Positions 15,878 through 21,744 of a DNA stretch of 23,306 bases are shown here, one piece after another. How positions within the stretch are numbered: position 1 is the first letter of the stretch; each line of letters starts with the position of its first letter. Source of the stretch: a virus; the IMG/VR virus record IMGVR_UViG_3300008448_000675, positions 1-23,306 of that record. The stretch is one strand, 5' to 3'. The position numbers were made by a program, and so were the translations under genes. Under the pieces are notes generated by a model. It did not search any database. It was given only the letters and a program-made list of their open reading frames with translations, and had not been told where the DNA came from.

Positions 15878-15886
15878 GTGTAGAAT
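15858..15886 (+). promoter_or_regulatory. Promoter within the Ntn hydrolase gene end, leaderless for 15893
   Basis: TTGACT (15858-15863, inside the upstream coding sequence), 17-base spacer, TAGAAT (15881-15886), then six bases to the ATG at 15893. The predicted start of transcription is the start codon itself. Confidence 0.72.
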
Positions 15887-15892
15887 TATAGT

Positions 15893-16096
15893 ATGAATCA
15901 CATCCACGAAGAACACCTGTCTCCAGATGAGCAGGAATTCGGCATCTGGCTACAAAACGGTATTGAAAGAGGATGGGTAACACCTCCATTTTGCAATACA
16001 CATGATGGTGGATACGAATATATGGATGAAGAAGAGTTAGAGGACTGGGAAGCAGGGGGCGACCCATGTCAACACGTAATTAGAATAATGATCTAA
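15893..16096 (+). CDS. Small acidic conserved phage protein
   Basis: A 67-residue, very acidic protein (MDEEELEDWEAGGDPC segment). H3, H5 and H8 are near the N-terminus, with CNTH around residues 34-37 and a C-terminal GGDPCQHVIRI motif. The Cys/His positions allow metal binding but no classical finger is formed. The E-x-x-x-W-E-A-G-G-D-P-C-x-x-V-x-R ending is of a type seen in small proteins of actinobacteriophages; its function is unknown to me. It has its own promoter and no SD, consistent with leaderless translation. It is followed by the subtilase gene, with an SD 10 bases after its stop. Confidence 0.75.
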   Translation: MNHIHEEHLSPDEQEFGIWLQNGIERGWVTPPFCNTHDGGYEYMDEEELEDWEAGGDPCQHVIRIMI

Positions 16097-16106
16097 AGGG
16101 AGAATA

Positions 16107-17021
16107 ATGAAGAAAATTGCAGTGGGGATTATTGCAGCACTTGGTCTTACTTTTTTACAGGTAGCACCAGCTAAAGCAGCAGGGGAAACAATTGTAATTA
16201 TTGATACAGTATTTGACACATCTCGTCCAGAATTGAAATCAAATATTGTTCATGAAGTATGTATTACTGAGAGCAGACGATGCTCAAATCAAACATCAAT
16301 GGAGCAAGAAGGTCCTGGATCTGCATCATTGCAGGGTACATTGACAAGCCTTATTTATTCTAATAAGGATATGAGACATGGAACTGACGTTGCGCTTACA
16401 GTAAAAGCAGTTGACTCAAATGCTCGAATTATTGTTATTAGAACTACTGGTGTAGATATTGCAAAGAACAATAAAGTATCTATTGCACATGTTAGTAATA
16501 TGAAGCATTTTGCAAAGCCATTGAATTGGGTTGCACAAAATAAGTCTAAGTATAATATTGCTGCAGTTGTTCTTTCAAAAGCATCAAACACTTGGGGAGC
16601 AGGCACATCATGTGTTCCACGCAAGGATGATGAGCAATTAGTTTCTGCAATTAAGAGCATCACATCTCTTGGTGTTGCTGTAATGGCAGGCACTGGAAAT
16701 GATCGTAATTTTACTCGTACAAGATTCCCAGCATGTGTTCAGGAAACTGTATCTGTAAGTTCAACTGTTGATTGGCAAGAGGCGATTGATGAAATTCAAG
16801 CCAACCATTCATCAGATGTAGATTTTTATGCACAAGGATTTTGGAATCTTCCAACAGCAAGATCTACTGGAACATCATTAGCAAATGCAGCACTTGCTGC
16901 ATATTGGGTAAAGAACTATAAGGGCTCATATCAATCAACATATGATTACCTAAAGTCTATGTCTAAACCACTTAAGGGTGGACAAGTTTCAACTAATTCT
17001 TTTATTAATGTAAACAAGTAA
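16107..17021 (+). CDS. Secreted subtilisin-like serine protease (S8 family)
   Basis: A 304-residue exported protease. Residues 1-24 form a signal peptide (cleavage after AKA). The catalytic triad is complete: D33 (VIIDTVFDT), H91 (RHGTDVA) and S257 (STGTSLANA), with the oxyanion Asn at N198 (GTGND). It lacks a propeptide domain; the catalytic Asp is only about nine residues after the cleavage site. It is at the short end for subtilases. Cysteines at 52, 59, 169 and 210 could form disulphides. The SD is AAAGGGAG six bases before the ATG. The tRNA pair begins seven bases after its stop. Possible jobs are trimming host surface or S-layer proteins, or processing phage proteins outside the membrane; neither is shown. 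Confidence 0.9.
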   Translation: MKKIAVGIIAALGLTFLQVAPAKAAGETIVIIDTVFDTSRPELKSNIVHEVCITESRRCSNQTSMEQEGPGSASLQGTLTSLIYSNKDMRHGTDVALTVKAVDSNARIIVIRTTGVDIAKNNKVSIAHVSNMKHFAKPLNWVAQNKSKYNIAAVVLSKASNTWGAGTSCVPRKDDEQLVSAIKSITSLGVAVMAGTGNDRNFTRTRFPACVQETVSVSSTVDWQEAIDEIQANHSSDVDFYAQGFWNLPTARSTGTSLANAALAAYWVKNYKGSYQSTYDYLKSMSKPLKGGQVSTNSFINVNK

Positions 17022-17028
17022 AAGGATT

Positions 17029-17101
17029 TGGGGATTAGCTCAGCAGGCAGAGCGGGAAGCTGTTAACTTCTAGGTCGTAAGTTCGAATCTTACATCCCCA
17101 G
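17029..17101 (+). tRNA. tRNA-Asn (GTT)
   Basis: A 73-nt cloverleaf. The acceptor stem is TGGGGAT with ATCCCCA. The D-arm is GCTC/GAGC, the anticodon stem GGAAG/CTTCT (one G-T pair) with loop CTGTTAA, and the T-arm GTAAG/CTTAC with TTCGAAT. Anticodon GTT is at 17062-17064. The discriminator base is G73, as usual for tRNA-Asn. CCA is not encoded (GCAAA follows). Confidence 0.95.
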
Positions 17102-17106
17102 CAAAG

Positions 17107-17180
17107 GGTCCATTAGCTCAGTTGGTTAGAGCGCTACCCTGTCACGGTAGAGGTCGTCAGTTCAAGTCTGATATGGATCG
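17107..17180 (+). tRNA. tRNA-Asp (GTC)
   Basis: A 74-nt cloverleaf five bases after tRNA-Asn. The acceptor stem is GGTCCAT with ATGGATC (one G-T pair). The D-arm is GCTC/GAGC, the anticodon stem CTACC/GGTAG with loop CTGTCAC, and the T-arm GTCAG/CTGAT with TTCAAGT. Anticodon GTC is at 17141-17143. Discriminator G73 fits tRNA-Asp. CCA is not encoded. Confidence 0.95.
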
Positions 17181-17190
17181 CTGGAGGGTT

Positions 17191-17556
17191 ATGAAACAGT
17201 GTAGTAAATGTAAGCAAATGTTATTGTTGTCTGAGTTTTCACCTTCAAGCGGTGGCAAATATCTAAGACCTGAGTGTAAGTCTTGCGCTAAAAAATTAGC
17301 AAAAAGAAGAGAAGAATTAAAACAAGAATATGGGTATCCATCAGGAAATTATGTATGTCCTATATGTTTAAAAAATGAAGAAGAATTAAAAGGCACTGGT
17401 GGAAATGCAAGTGTTTGGGTAGTAGATCATAATCACGATAATGATATTTTTAGAGGACACCTATGCCACAACTGTAACAGGGGGCTTGGAATATTTCAAG
17501 ATAATATAGATAGACTAAATAGAGCTATTGACTATTTGTCTAAGGATATGATATAA
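17191..17556 (+). CDS. Recombination endonuclease VII-like HNH nuclease
   Basis: A 121-residue protein of the T4 endonuclease VII type. The core motif is VVDHNHDND (D79, H80) followed by RGHLCHNCNRGLG with N96. The structural zinc is held by C56, C59, C92 and C95. An extra N-terminal cysteine module (C4, C7, C30, C33) looks like a second zinc ribbon. The enzyme class cuts branched DNA such as Holliday junctions; related stand-alone copies can act as homing endonucleases. The frame is open back to 17122, but that would run through tRNA-Asp. The ATG at 17191, with GGAGG three bases upstream, is therefore the start. The window also carries a RuvC-like enzyme, so two junction nucleases are present. 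Confidence 0.9.
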   Translation: MKQCSKCKQMLLLSEFSPSSGGKYLRPECKSCAKKLAKRREELKQEYGYPSGNYVCPICLKNEEELKGTGGNASVWVVDHNHDNDIFRGHLCHNCNRGLGIFQDNIDRLNRAIDYLSKDMI

Positions 17557-17557
17557 T
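17528..17557 (+). promoter_or_regulatory. Promoter for the Hsp20 gene
   Basis: TTGACT (17528-17533), 18-base spacer, TATAAT (17552-17557) preceded by TG as an extended -10. Both boxes overlap the end of the endonuclease VII-like gene. The predicted transcript starts near 17563 and has a leader of about 53 bases to the ATG at 17616. Confidence 0.82.
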
Positions 17558-17561
17558 TAAC

Positions 17562-17586
17562 ATGTACCTGCCAATCGGGGGTACAT
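17562..17586 (+). promoter_or_regulatory. 5' leader hairpin of the Hsp20 mRNA
   Basis: A 7-bp perfect inverted repeat, ATGTACC (17562-17568) and GGTACAT (17580-17586), with an 11-base loop in which CC and GG could also pair. It would lie at the very 5' end of the mRNA, about 16 bases ahead of the SD AAGGAG (17603-17608). It does not cover the SD, so a stabilising end-hairpin is more likely than an SD-masking thermometer. Confidence 0.5.
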
Positions 17587-17615
17587 AAACGAACTCGCTG
17601 AAAAGGAGAAAAAAT

Positions 17616-18056
17616 ATGGTAAGTTCATTTGCATGGGACCTTTTTAAGGATCCCTTTTTTATTGGCTTCAATCGTGAGATGGAGCGTCTAAGTAATGTAC
17701 AACTGGCTTCTCGCCAAGTATCCTATCCACCGTACGATCTAGTAAAGGTAGACGATGATAACTTTAAGCTATCTCTAGCTGTTGCTGGATTTTCAAAGGA
17801 CAATATCTCAGTTACTGTAGATAATTCAACACTTATTATCAAGGGTGACAACGCTGTAGAGTCTGAAGAAGAAAACTCTGAAGTTCTACATAAGGGTATT
17901 GCTGCTAGAAAGTTTACAAGAACTTTTGCTCTTGGTGAATACATGGAGATTGTTGGTGCAGAAATGAAGGACGGTATGCTTCATATTGATATTGAACGTA
18001 TTGTTCCAGAAGAAAAAAAGCCAAAAGAGATCACAATCAAGGCATCTAAGAAGTAA
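17616..18056 (+). CDS. hsp20: Hsp20 family small heat-shock protein
   Basis: A 146-residue alpha-crystallin chaperone. The domain spans residues about 38-130: YDLVKVDDDNFKLSLAVAGF begins the beta sandwich and ISVTVDNSTLIIKGD is the classical mid-strand. MLHIDIERIVPEEKKPKEI closes it. The C-terminal I-T-I motif (in EITIKA) is the IxI anchor used for oligomerisation. Small heat-shock proteins hold unfolding proteins without ATP; phages related to T4 carry similar genes, perhaps for virion assembly. It has a strong promoter, a structured leader and a good SD (AAGGAG, seven bases upstream), so it forms a single-gene unit. Confidence 0.95.
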   Translation: MVSSFAWDLFKDPFFIGFNREMERLSNVQLASRQVSYPPYDLVKVDDDNFKLSLAVAGFSKDNISVTVDNSTLIIKGDNAVESEEENSEVLHKGIAARKFTRTFALGEYMEIVGAEMKDGMLHIDIERIVPEEKKPKEITIKASKK

Positions 18057-18141
18057 TACATCCCACCTGAGCATGTGGAAAAACTGCTCAATATTCATTA
18101 CATGTTTACTTTGATTTAACTAATATATCTCAAACAATCGG

Positions 18142-18147
18142 TATACT
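18142..18147 (+). promoter_or_regulatory. -10 element for the PstS gene, leaderless
   Basis: TATACT, six bases (CATAGT) before the ATG at 18154, so the transcript would be leaderless. No good -35 is found at the right distance. Instead two T-rich units at 18104 and 18115 lie 11 bases apart, which could indicate activator-dependent transcription. Confidence 0.6.
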
Positions 18148-18153
18148 CATAGT

Positions 18154-19167
18154 ATGAAACTTAAACTTTTTATTATTACTTTAACACTATCTATTACCAC
18201 ATCATTTATTCCTACCGCACATGCAACAGATTTAAAAGGGGCGGGATCAACATTTTCTGCTAATTTTATAGACAAGTGTAGGGTTATGTATGCACAGCAA
18301 ACAGGTAATATACTTAACTATACCCCCAATGGATCTGGGGCAGGAAGAAACTTTTTTAATAATAAGATTGTAGATTTTGCAGTATCAGATACACCATATT
18401 CTAGTTTAGATAGAAAACCAACGGACGAATTTTTATATGTTCCAGTGGTTGCTGGACCTATAGCGGTAGTATACAACCTAAAAGGTTACAACATTAAAAT
18501 TAAACTCACCAAAGAAACATTAGCAAAAATATTTGCTGGTCAAATAACAATGTGGAATGATCCAGAAATTCAAAAACTTAATATCGGAAAGTTACCTAAA
18601 ACAAAAATAACAGTAGTTTATAGGGTTGATGGGTCTGGAACGTCTGAAGTTTTTACATCTTATTTAAATGCAGTGGCTCCACATATTTGGACGAAACCAG
18701 GAAATAAAACATTTTCATCAGCTTTTCCAGGAAACATTAATAGCTATATTGGTGGATTTCAGTCAGCAAGCGGATCAACACAGGTATCAGTAGTTCAATC
18801 AACAATCAATGGGTCTATTTCTTACAACGAAGTATCTTATGTTGGTAAGTTTAAAGCAGCATCCATAGAAAATGAAGCTGGAAAGTTTATGTCACCAACT
18901 TCAAGTGCTGCAGCAGCATTTCTATCTAACCTAAAATTCAACGCTGATGGGTCTACCTATTTAGACTATAAAAACCCTAACAAGCTTTCCTATAATATAT
19001 CTACTTTTGCATATGCTGTAGCCTATACAAATAGCAAAGAAAAAGCGGTAATTATCAGAGAATTCTTAACATATGCAATTACTAAGTGCAATAAGATAGA
19101 TGGATATGCTCCAATTACTGGCAATGCATTAAAAGTTGCCAAGTTGCAAATAGCAAAGATAAAGTAG
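18154..19167 (+). CDS. pstS: PstS-like phosphate-binding protein
   Basis: A 337-residue periplasmic-type phosphate-binding protein. The signal peptide ends after AHA (residue 24). Phosphate-contact motifs are in order: GAGSTFSANF (S32, T33), NGSGAGR (60-65), SDTP (78-81), and RVDGSGTSEVF (R157, D159, S161, G162, T163). It is of normal PstS length. There is no lipobox cysteine; the only cysteines are C42 and one near the C-terminus. It would therefore be released unless held by a partner or an outer membrane. Phage pstS genes are known auxiliary metabolic genes in cyanophages, thought to boost phosphate uptake. No pstC, pstA or pstB is present. A leaderless promoter precedes it. Confidence 0.93.
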   Translation: MKLKLFIITLTLSITTSFIPTAHATDLKGAGSTFSANFIDKCRVMYAQQTGNILNYTPNGSGAGRNFFNNKIVDFAVSDTPYSSLDRKPTDEFLYVPVVAGPIAVVYNLKGYNIKIKLTKETLAKIFAGQITMWNDPEIQKLNIGKLPKTKITVVYRVDGSGTSEVFTSYLNAVAPHIWTKPGNKTFSSAFPGNINSYIGGFQSASGSTQVSVVQSTINGSISYNEVSYVGKFKAASIENEAGKFMSPTSSAAAAFLSNLKFNADGSTYLDYKNPNKLSYNISTFAYAVAYTNSKEKAVIIREFLTYAITKCNKIDGYAPITGNALKVAKLQIAKIK

Positions 19168-19173
19168 TATAAT
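19144..19173 (+). promoter_or_regulatory. Promoter for the structured RNA
   Basis: TTGCAA (19144-19149, inside the end of the PstS gene), 18-base spacer, TATAAT (19168-19173). No gene start follows within 100 bases. The downstream product is the folded RNA at 19174-19256 and, on readthrough, the HNH gene. Confidence 0.68.
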
Positions 19174-19256
19174 GGAAGTCCCCGCATAGGACTTAGGATG
19201 GATTAGTTACCCATTTTATATACCTGGCCATCGTGCTTGAATCGCCTATGCGGGGC
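19174..19256 (+). ncRNA. Structured RNA with two alternative folds
   Basis: An intergenic element of about 80 bases with its own promoter and no ORF. An 11-bp perfect helix can join CCCCGCATAGG (19180-19190) to CCTATGCGGGG (19245-19255), enclosing a smaller arm GATGG (19197-19201) with CCATC (19228-19232). Alternatively, AAGTCC (19176-19181) pairs with GGACTT (19189-19194) around a seven-base loop CCGCATA. The two folds share bases 19180-19190, so they exclude each other. The 76-nt closed domain is tRNA-sized but has no T-arm or anticodon arm. I see no T-run after it. It could be a small regulatory RNA or the leader of the HNH gene. Confidence 0.6.
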
Positions 19257-19270
19257 TCAATAATTTAAGA

Positions 19271-19276
19271 TATAAT
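19271..19276 (+). promoter_or_regulatory. -10 element for the HNH gene
   Basis: TATAAT ten bases before the ATG at 19287, giving a leader of only about four bases. No -35 match is visible; the region where it would lie is the 3' strand of the RNA's long helix. Confidence 0.5.
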
Positions 19277-19286
19277 TAAAAGTGCT

Positions 19287-19562
19287 ATGACCGAAAAAGA
19301 ATTAGCACACAAGACGAAGCAGCAGTATAAAAAAAGACTCGCTGAGATCAAACAAGCGAGTGGTTGTGCTGACTGTGGAGAAAATAACCATATAGTTCTT
19401 GATTTTGACCATTTAAGAGATAAAAAATATAATGTTTCAAGGATGATTCATGATGGATTTTCTTGGGCAGCAATTAAAAAAGAAATAGCAAAATGTGAAG
19501 TGGTATGCGCTAATTGCCATAGAATTAGAACGTATCTAAGATTGACAGAGAAAACTGGATAG
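19287..19562 (+). CDS. HNH endonuclease
   Basis: A 91-residue HNH nuclease. The zinc-binding pairs are C27-x-x-C30 and C74-x-x-C77, and the catalytic element is L39-D-F-D41-H42 followed by ANCHRIRT with H78. The N-terminus is a basic helix (HKTKQQYKKRL). Stand-alone HNH genes in phages are often homing endonucleases but can also act in packaging. Here it stands alone behind the structured RNA and its own -10 element, far from the terminase, which favours a mobile-gene origin. The -35 box of the next promoter (19542-19547) lies within its coding end. Confidence 0.87.
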   Translation: MTEKELAHKTKQQYKKRLAEIKQASGCADCGENNHIVLDFDHLRDKKYNVSRMIHDGFSWAAIKKEIAKCEVVCANCHRIRTYLRLTEKTG

Positions 19563-19570
19563 GATATAAT
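19542..19570 (+). promoter_or_regulatory. Consensus promoter, leaderless for the FmdB-like gene
   Basis: TTGACA (19542-19547), 17-base spacer, TATAAT (19565-19570), then six bases to the ATG at 19577. Both hexamers are perfect consensus. The predicted transcription start coincides with the start codon. Confidence 0.85.
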
Positions 19571-19576
19571 TAAGAT

Positions 19577-19744
19577 ATGCCAAAGTACGATTATAAATGT
19601 AATGTTTGCTCTTCTCAGATAGAGTTTGAGCGTGGATTCGGTGAAGATCGAGAACCAGTTTGTTGTGGAACATCAATGAGCAGAGTATGGAATTCTTTTG
19701 GAATTCAATTCAAAGGTTCTGGATTTTATTCAACTGACAAATAG
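19577..19744 (+). CDS. FmdB-like zinc-ribbon protein
   Basis: A 55-residue gene from ATG 19577 to TAG 19742-19744. It begins MPKYDYKCNVC, the FmdB/CxxC_CXXC_SSSS pattern, with C8 and C11, then C29 and C30 (EPVCCG), then SMSRVWN and a KGSGFYSTD ending. These are typical of FmdB-type small regulators or metal-binding proteins. Family members are widespread in bacteria and phages and their exact role is unclear. The C-terminal GSGFYSTD segment is especially characteristic. It is a single-gene unit under a perfect consensus promoter. Confidence 0.85.
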   Translation: MPKYDYKCNVCSSQIEFERGFGEDREPVCCGTSMSRVWNSFGIQFKGSGFYSTDK

Positions 19745-19753
19745 AAAGAGATG

Positions 19754-19759
19754 TATAAT
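19754..19759 (+). promoter_or_regulatory. -10 element, leaderless for the DUF7455-like gene
   Basis: TATAAT six bases (ACAATT) before the ATG at 19766. The -35 is weak (CTGACA at 19734 is too close; TTCAAC at 19729 is 19 bases away). An in-frame upstream ATG at 19751 overlaps this element. Confidence 0.62.
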
Positions 19760-19765
19760 ACAATT

Positions 19766-20032
19766 ATGGCCAGACCAATAATGGAAAATCGTCCAAGTAC
19801 TACTGAAGAAAAGCCTTATATATTAAATGCAACGGACAGATGCGATAGCTGCAGTGCTCAAGCATATGTCATGGTAAAGGGATCAACTGGAGAATTGTTA
19901 TTTTGTGGACACCACTATGATAAGATTATGAACAATCCAGATGCATATATAAAAATGATGGGCTTCATGCTAGAAATTACAGATGAACGTGACAGGCTTA
20001 TTGAAAATAGATCACAGGGCAAGGATTACTAA
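19766..20032 (+). CDS. DUF7455-like zinc-binding protein
   Basis: An 88-residue protein. Its core LNATDRCDSCSAQAYVMV, followed by GELLFCGHHYDKI, matches the actinobacterial DUF7455 type, with C22, C25 and C43 plus H45/H46 as probable zinc ligands. The C-terminal half is a helix (DAYIKMMGFMLEITDERDRLIE). The start is set at 19766 from the promoter spacing; ATG 19751 in the same frame lies within the -10 region. The function is unknown. It is useful as a hint of an actinobacterial host. The stop shares one base with the next start (TAATG). Confidence 0.83.
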   Translation: MARPIMENRPSTTEEKPYILNATDRCDSCSAQAYVMVKGSTGELLFCGHHYDKIMNNPDAYIKMMGFMLEITDERDRLIENRSQGKDY

Positions 20033-20439
20033 TGTATCAATATTATGTCAGAGAGATTAAATCGGTAGTTGATGGGGACACTATTGATGTTGTAATTGAT
20101 TTAGGATTTAATGTTCTTTTTGAACAGCGTGTAAGATTAGCTGGAATTGATACGCCAGAATCTAGAACATCAGATAAGATGGAAAAAGCTTTAGGTCTTG
20201 AATCAAAAGAATATTTAAAGAAACATCTTAAAGAAGCTAAATCTGTAGTAATTAAAACAGAAAAAATGGACTCATCTGAAAAGTATGGTCGTATACTTGG
20301 TTGGCTATATGTTAATGGTGATACAGAATCTGTTAATGATAAGATGATTAATGATGGATATGCCTGGGGATATCTTGGAGATACTAAGGTTAAAGACTTT
20401 TCAGCATTAGCAGCACAAAGAAAGAAGTCTGGTAAATGA
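20032..20439 (+). CDS. Thermonuclease-like (SNase family) nuclease
   Basis: A 135-residue OB-fold nuclease of the staphylococcal nuclease family. The strand SVVDGDTIDV supplies D14 and D16. VRLAGIDTPES supplies R35, D40 and E43. KYGRILGWLYV supplies R87. These are the calcium-binding and catalytic residues of the family. There is no signal peptide, so it acts in the cytoplasm or after lysis. It may help degrade host nucleic acid or serve in repair. It is co-translated with the DUF7455-like gene (TAATG) and the thioredoxin gene (ATGA). Confidence 0.92.
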   Translation: MYQYYVREIKSVVDGDTIDVVIDLGFNVLFEQRVRLAGIDTPESRTSDKMEKALGLESKEYLKKHLKEAKSVVIKTEKMDSSEKYGRILGWLYVNGDTESVNDKMINDGYAWGYLGDTKVKDFSALAAQRKKSGK

Positions 20440-20690
20440 AAACTGTTTATTATTTTACAGCTGACTGGTGCCAGCCATGCAAAAAAACAAAGCCTATAGT
20501 TGAAGAAATGAACCGTGAACAAACGGTAGCAGGATTTCAGATTATTGATGTAGATACTGTGCCAGAATTAGTAAAAACTTTCGGTATCCAAGCAGTTCCA
20601 ACCTTTATTCTATTTAATGAGGGAATAGAGGTAAATAGAATGACTGGTGGAAAAACAAGAGAGCAACTAGAGGATTTTATTAATGGATGA
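20436..20690 (+). CDS. Thioredoxin-like protein
   Basis: An 84-residue thioredoxin-fold protein. The redox motif is W11-C12-Q-P-C15 and the cis-proline lies in IQAVPTFILF (P54). The usual thioredoxin is about 105 residues; this one is short at the N-terminus but keeps the core. It would reduce disulphides, possibly supporting ribonucleotide reduction or keeping phage zinc/cysteine proteins reduced. It overlaps the nuclease gene by four bases and the next gene by eight. Confidence 0.93.
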   Translation: MKTVYYFTADWCQPCKKTKPIVEEMNREQTVAGFQIIDVDTVPELVKTFGIQAVPTFILFNEGIEVNRMTGGKTREQLEDFING

Positions 20691-21018
20691 ATCTAAGCAA
20701 GTTATAGACGATCTATTATTATCAGGGGCTATGCAGATATGCGGTGTAGATGAAAAGACTGGTGAGTTTTTATATCAATTTACCCCCAAACTAAAAGATG
20801 TAATGCCAGATTTATATAAAGAGCACCTCAACCATGTAAACTCAGAAATAATGGGGCTATGGGAAAAGGGGTTTGTCCACATGGATTTACTGGCTGAGTC
20901 TCCTATTGTTAGATTATCTGAGTTAGCCTTTAATGATGAAGAGATTTTAAAGCTTTCAAGAGAAGATCGTTGGGCTTTAGAAGAGCTAAAGAGAATCCTT
21001 TTTACAAAAGAACTCTGA
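20683..21018 (+). CDS. Conserved hypothetical phage protein
   Basis: A 111-residue soluble helical protein with one cysteine (C20) and no membrane segment. It has the pattern DDLLLSGA...CGVDEKTGEFLYQFTPKLKD, then an IMGLWEKGFVHMDLL segment, then an EEILKLSREDRWALEEL helix at the end. The middle could be a winged-helix-like fold. It overlaps the thioredoxin gene by eight bases and ends 12 bases before the next start. Proteins of this look occur next to head genes in actinobacteriophages, in my recollection; its function is unknown. Confidence 0.75.
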   Translation: MDESKQVIDDLLLSGAMQICGVDEKTGEFLYQFTPKLKDVMPDLYKEHLNHVNSEIMGLWEKGFVHMDLLAESPIVRLSELAFNDEEILKLSREDRWALEELKRILFTKEL

Positions 21019-21024
21019 TATAAT
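21016..21024 (+). promoter_or_regulatory. Extended -10 promoter, leaderless for 21031
   Basis: TGA-TATAAT, overlapping the upstream stop codon (TGA 21016-21018), six bases before the ATG at 21031. No clear -35. The predicted transcript starts at the start codon. Confidence 0.7.
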
Positions 21025-21030
21025 GGTTGT

Positions 21031-21744
21031 ATGCCATATAGTGTAGGTTCTAAGGGTTCATACGGTTGTTCAGGCTATCCAGCTGTCAAAGATGATGGAA
21101 CAGTAATGGGTTGCCACAAAACAAGAGGAGCTGCTGCTCGTCAAATTTACGCTATAAATGTTAGCGAAGGAAATATTGATAAAGCCATGGTAAAAGAAGG
21201 CGACATGGTTATGGCTCCACATGAAGAAGAAGTATATGTTGGGCGTGTAGTCCATGTTATGACAGAAGGAATGCTAGGATTCCCTGGATCAGAGTATTCT
21301 ATTCCTGCGTCTGCAGAAGAGCCTGCAATATTAATTCAATTATTTGAAATGGAAGAAGGCGGTCTTGAAGAGACCGAATATTTTGTTGGTGCAAAAGCAT
21401 CTGACGTAATGAAAATGCCATCTCTTGAGTCTAATGTTGGAATGGATAAATCCATGCAAGAAGATGAAGAAGATGAAGATGATATGAATAAAGAGTATGA
21501 AGGCTGCGGTTGTCCAACCTGTAAAGAATTAAACGTTAATTGTGAAAATTGTCCAGTGTGTAGAGAAGATGAAACAATGAAGGATTGCTGTGGAGAAGAT
21601 GTTTCAAAGAAAGCTCCTTGCTGGGAAGGCTATGTTCAGCGTGGAATGAAACCAGGAAAAAATGGAAGAATGGTTCCTAATTGTGTTCCTGTTGAAAAAA
21701 TTTGGTCTGGATCTGCTTTTGACTTAAGAAAGTTTACAAAGTAA
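21031..21744 (+). CDS. Phage protein with Cys-rich centre, probably head-associated
   Basis: A 237-residue multi-part protein. The N-terminus has SVGSKGSYGCSGYPAVK, then VMGCHKT and RGAAARQIYAINVSE, a module often seen in phage capsid-region proteins. The middle (45-135) is a beta-rich domain. Residues 140-152 are very acidic (QEDEEDEDDM). Ten cysteines cluster from 159 to 218: C159, C161, C164, C171, C174, C177, C186, C187, C197, C218. The end carries PCWEGYVQRGMK and MVPNCVP, another recurrent phage structural motif. This suggests a zinc-stabilised structural or scaffold-related protein. No catalytic motif is seen. Confidence 0.75.
   Translation: MPYSVGSKGSYGCSGYPAVKDDGTVMGCHKTRGAAARQIYAINVSEGNIDKAMVKEGDMVMAPHEEEVYVGRVVHVMTEGMLGFPGSEYSIPASAEEPAILIQLFEMEEGGLEETEYFVGAKASDVMKMPSLESNVGMDKSMQEDEEDEDDMNKEYEGCGCPTCKELNVNCENCPVCREDETMKDCCGEDVSKKAPCWEGYVQRGMKPGKNGRMVPNCVPVEKIWSGSAFDLRKFTK

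Noticed and set aside
17122-17190. N-terminal extension of the endonuclease VII-like protein
   Set aside because: The in-frame upstream start lies inside tRNA-Asp; the ATG at 17191 has its own SD.
17562-17588. Short ORF (MYLPIGGT) in the Hsp20 leader
   Set aside because: Only eight codons, starting four bases after the -10 where initiation is unlikely; the sequence is better explained by the leader hairpin.
18068-18090. Terminator after the Hsp20 gene (TGAGCA/TGCTCA, 11-base loop)
   Set aside because: The stem has only six pairs and no run of T follows, so it is not convincing as an intrinsic terminator.
19180-19255. tRNA-like element (76 nt between paired ends)
   Set aside because: The 7-bp acceptor-like pairing exists, but the bases around the TTGAATC segment do not form a T-arm and no anticodon arm is present. 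I treat it as another structured RNA.
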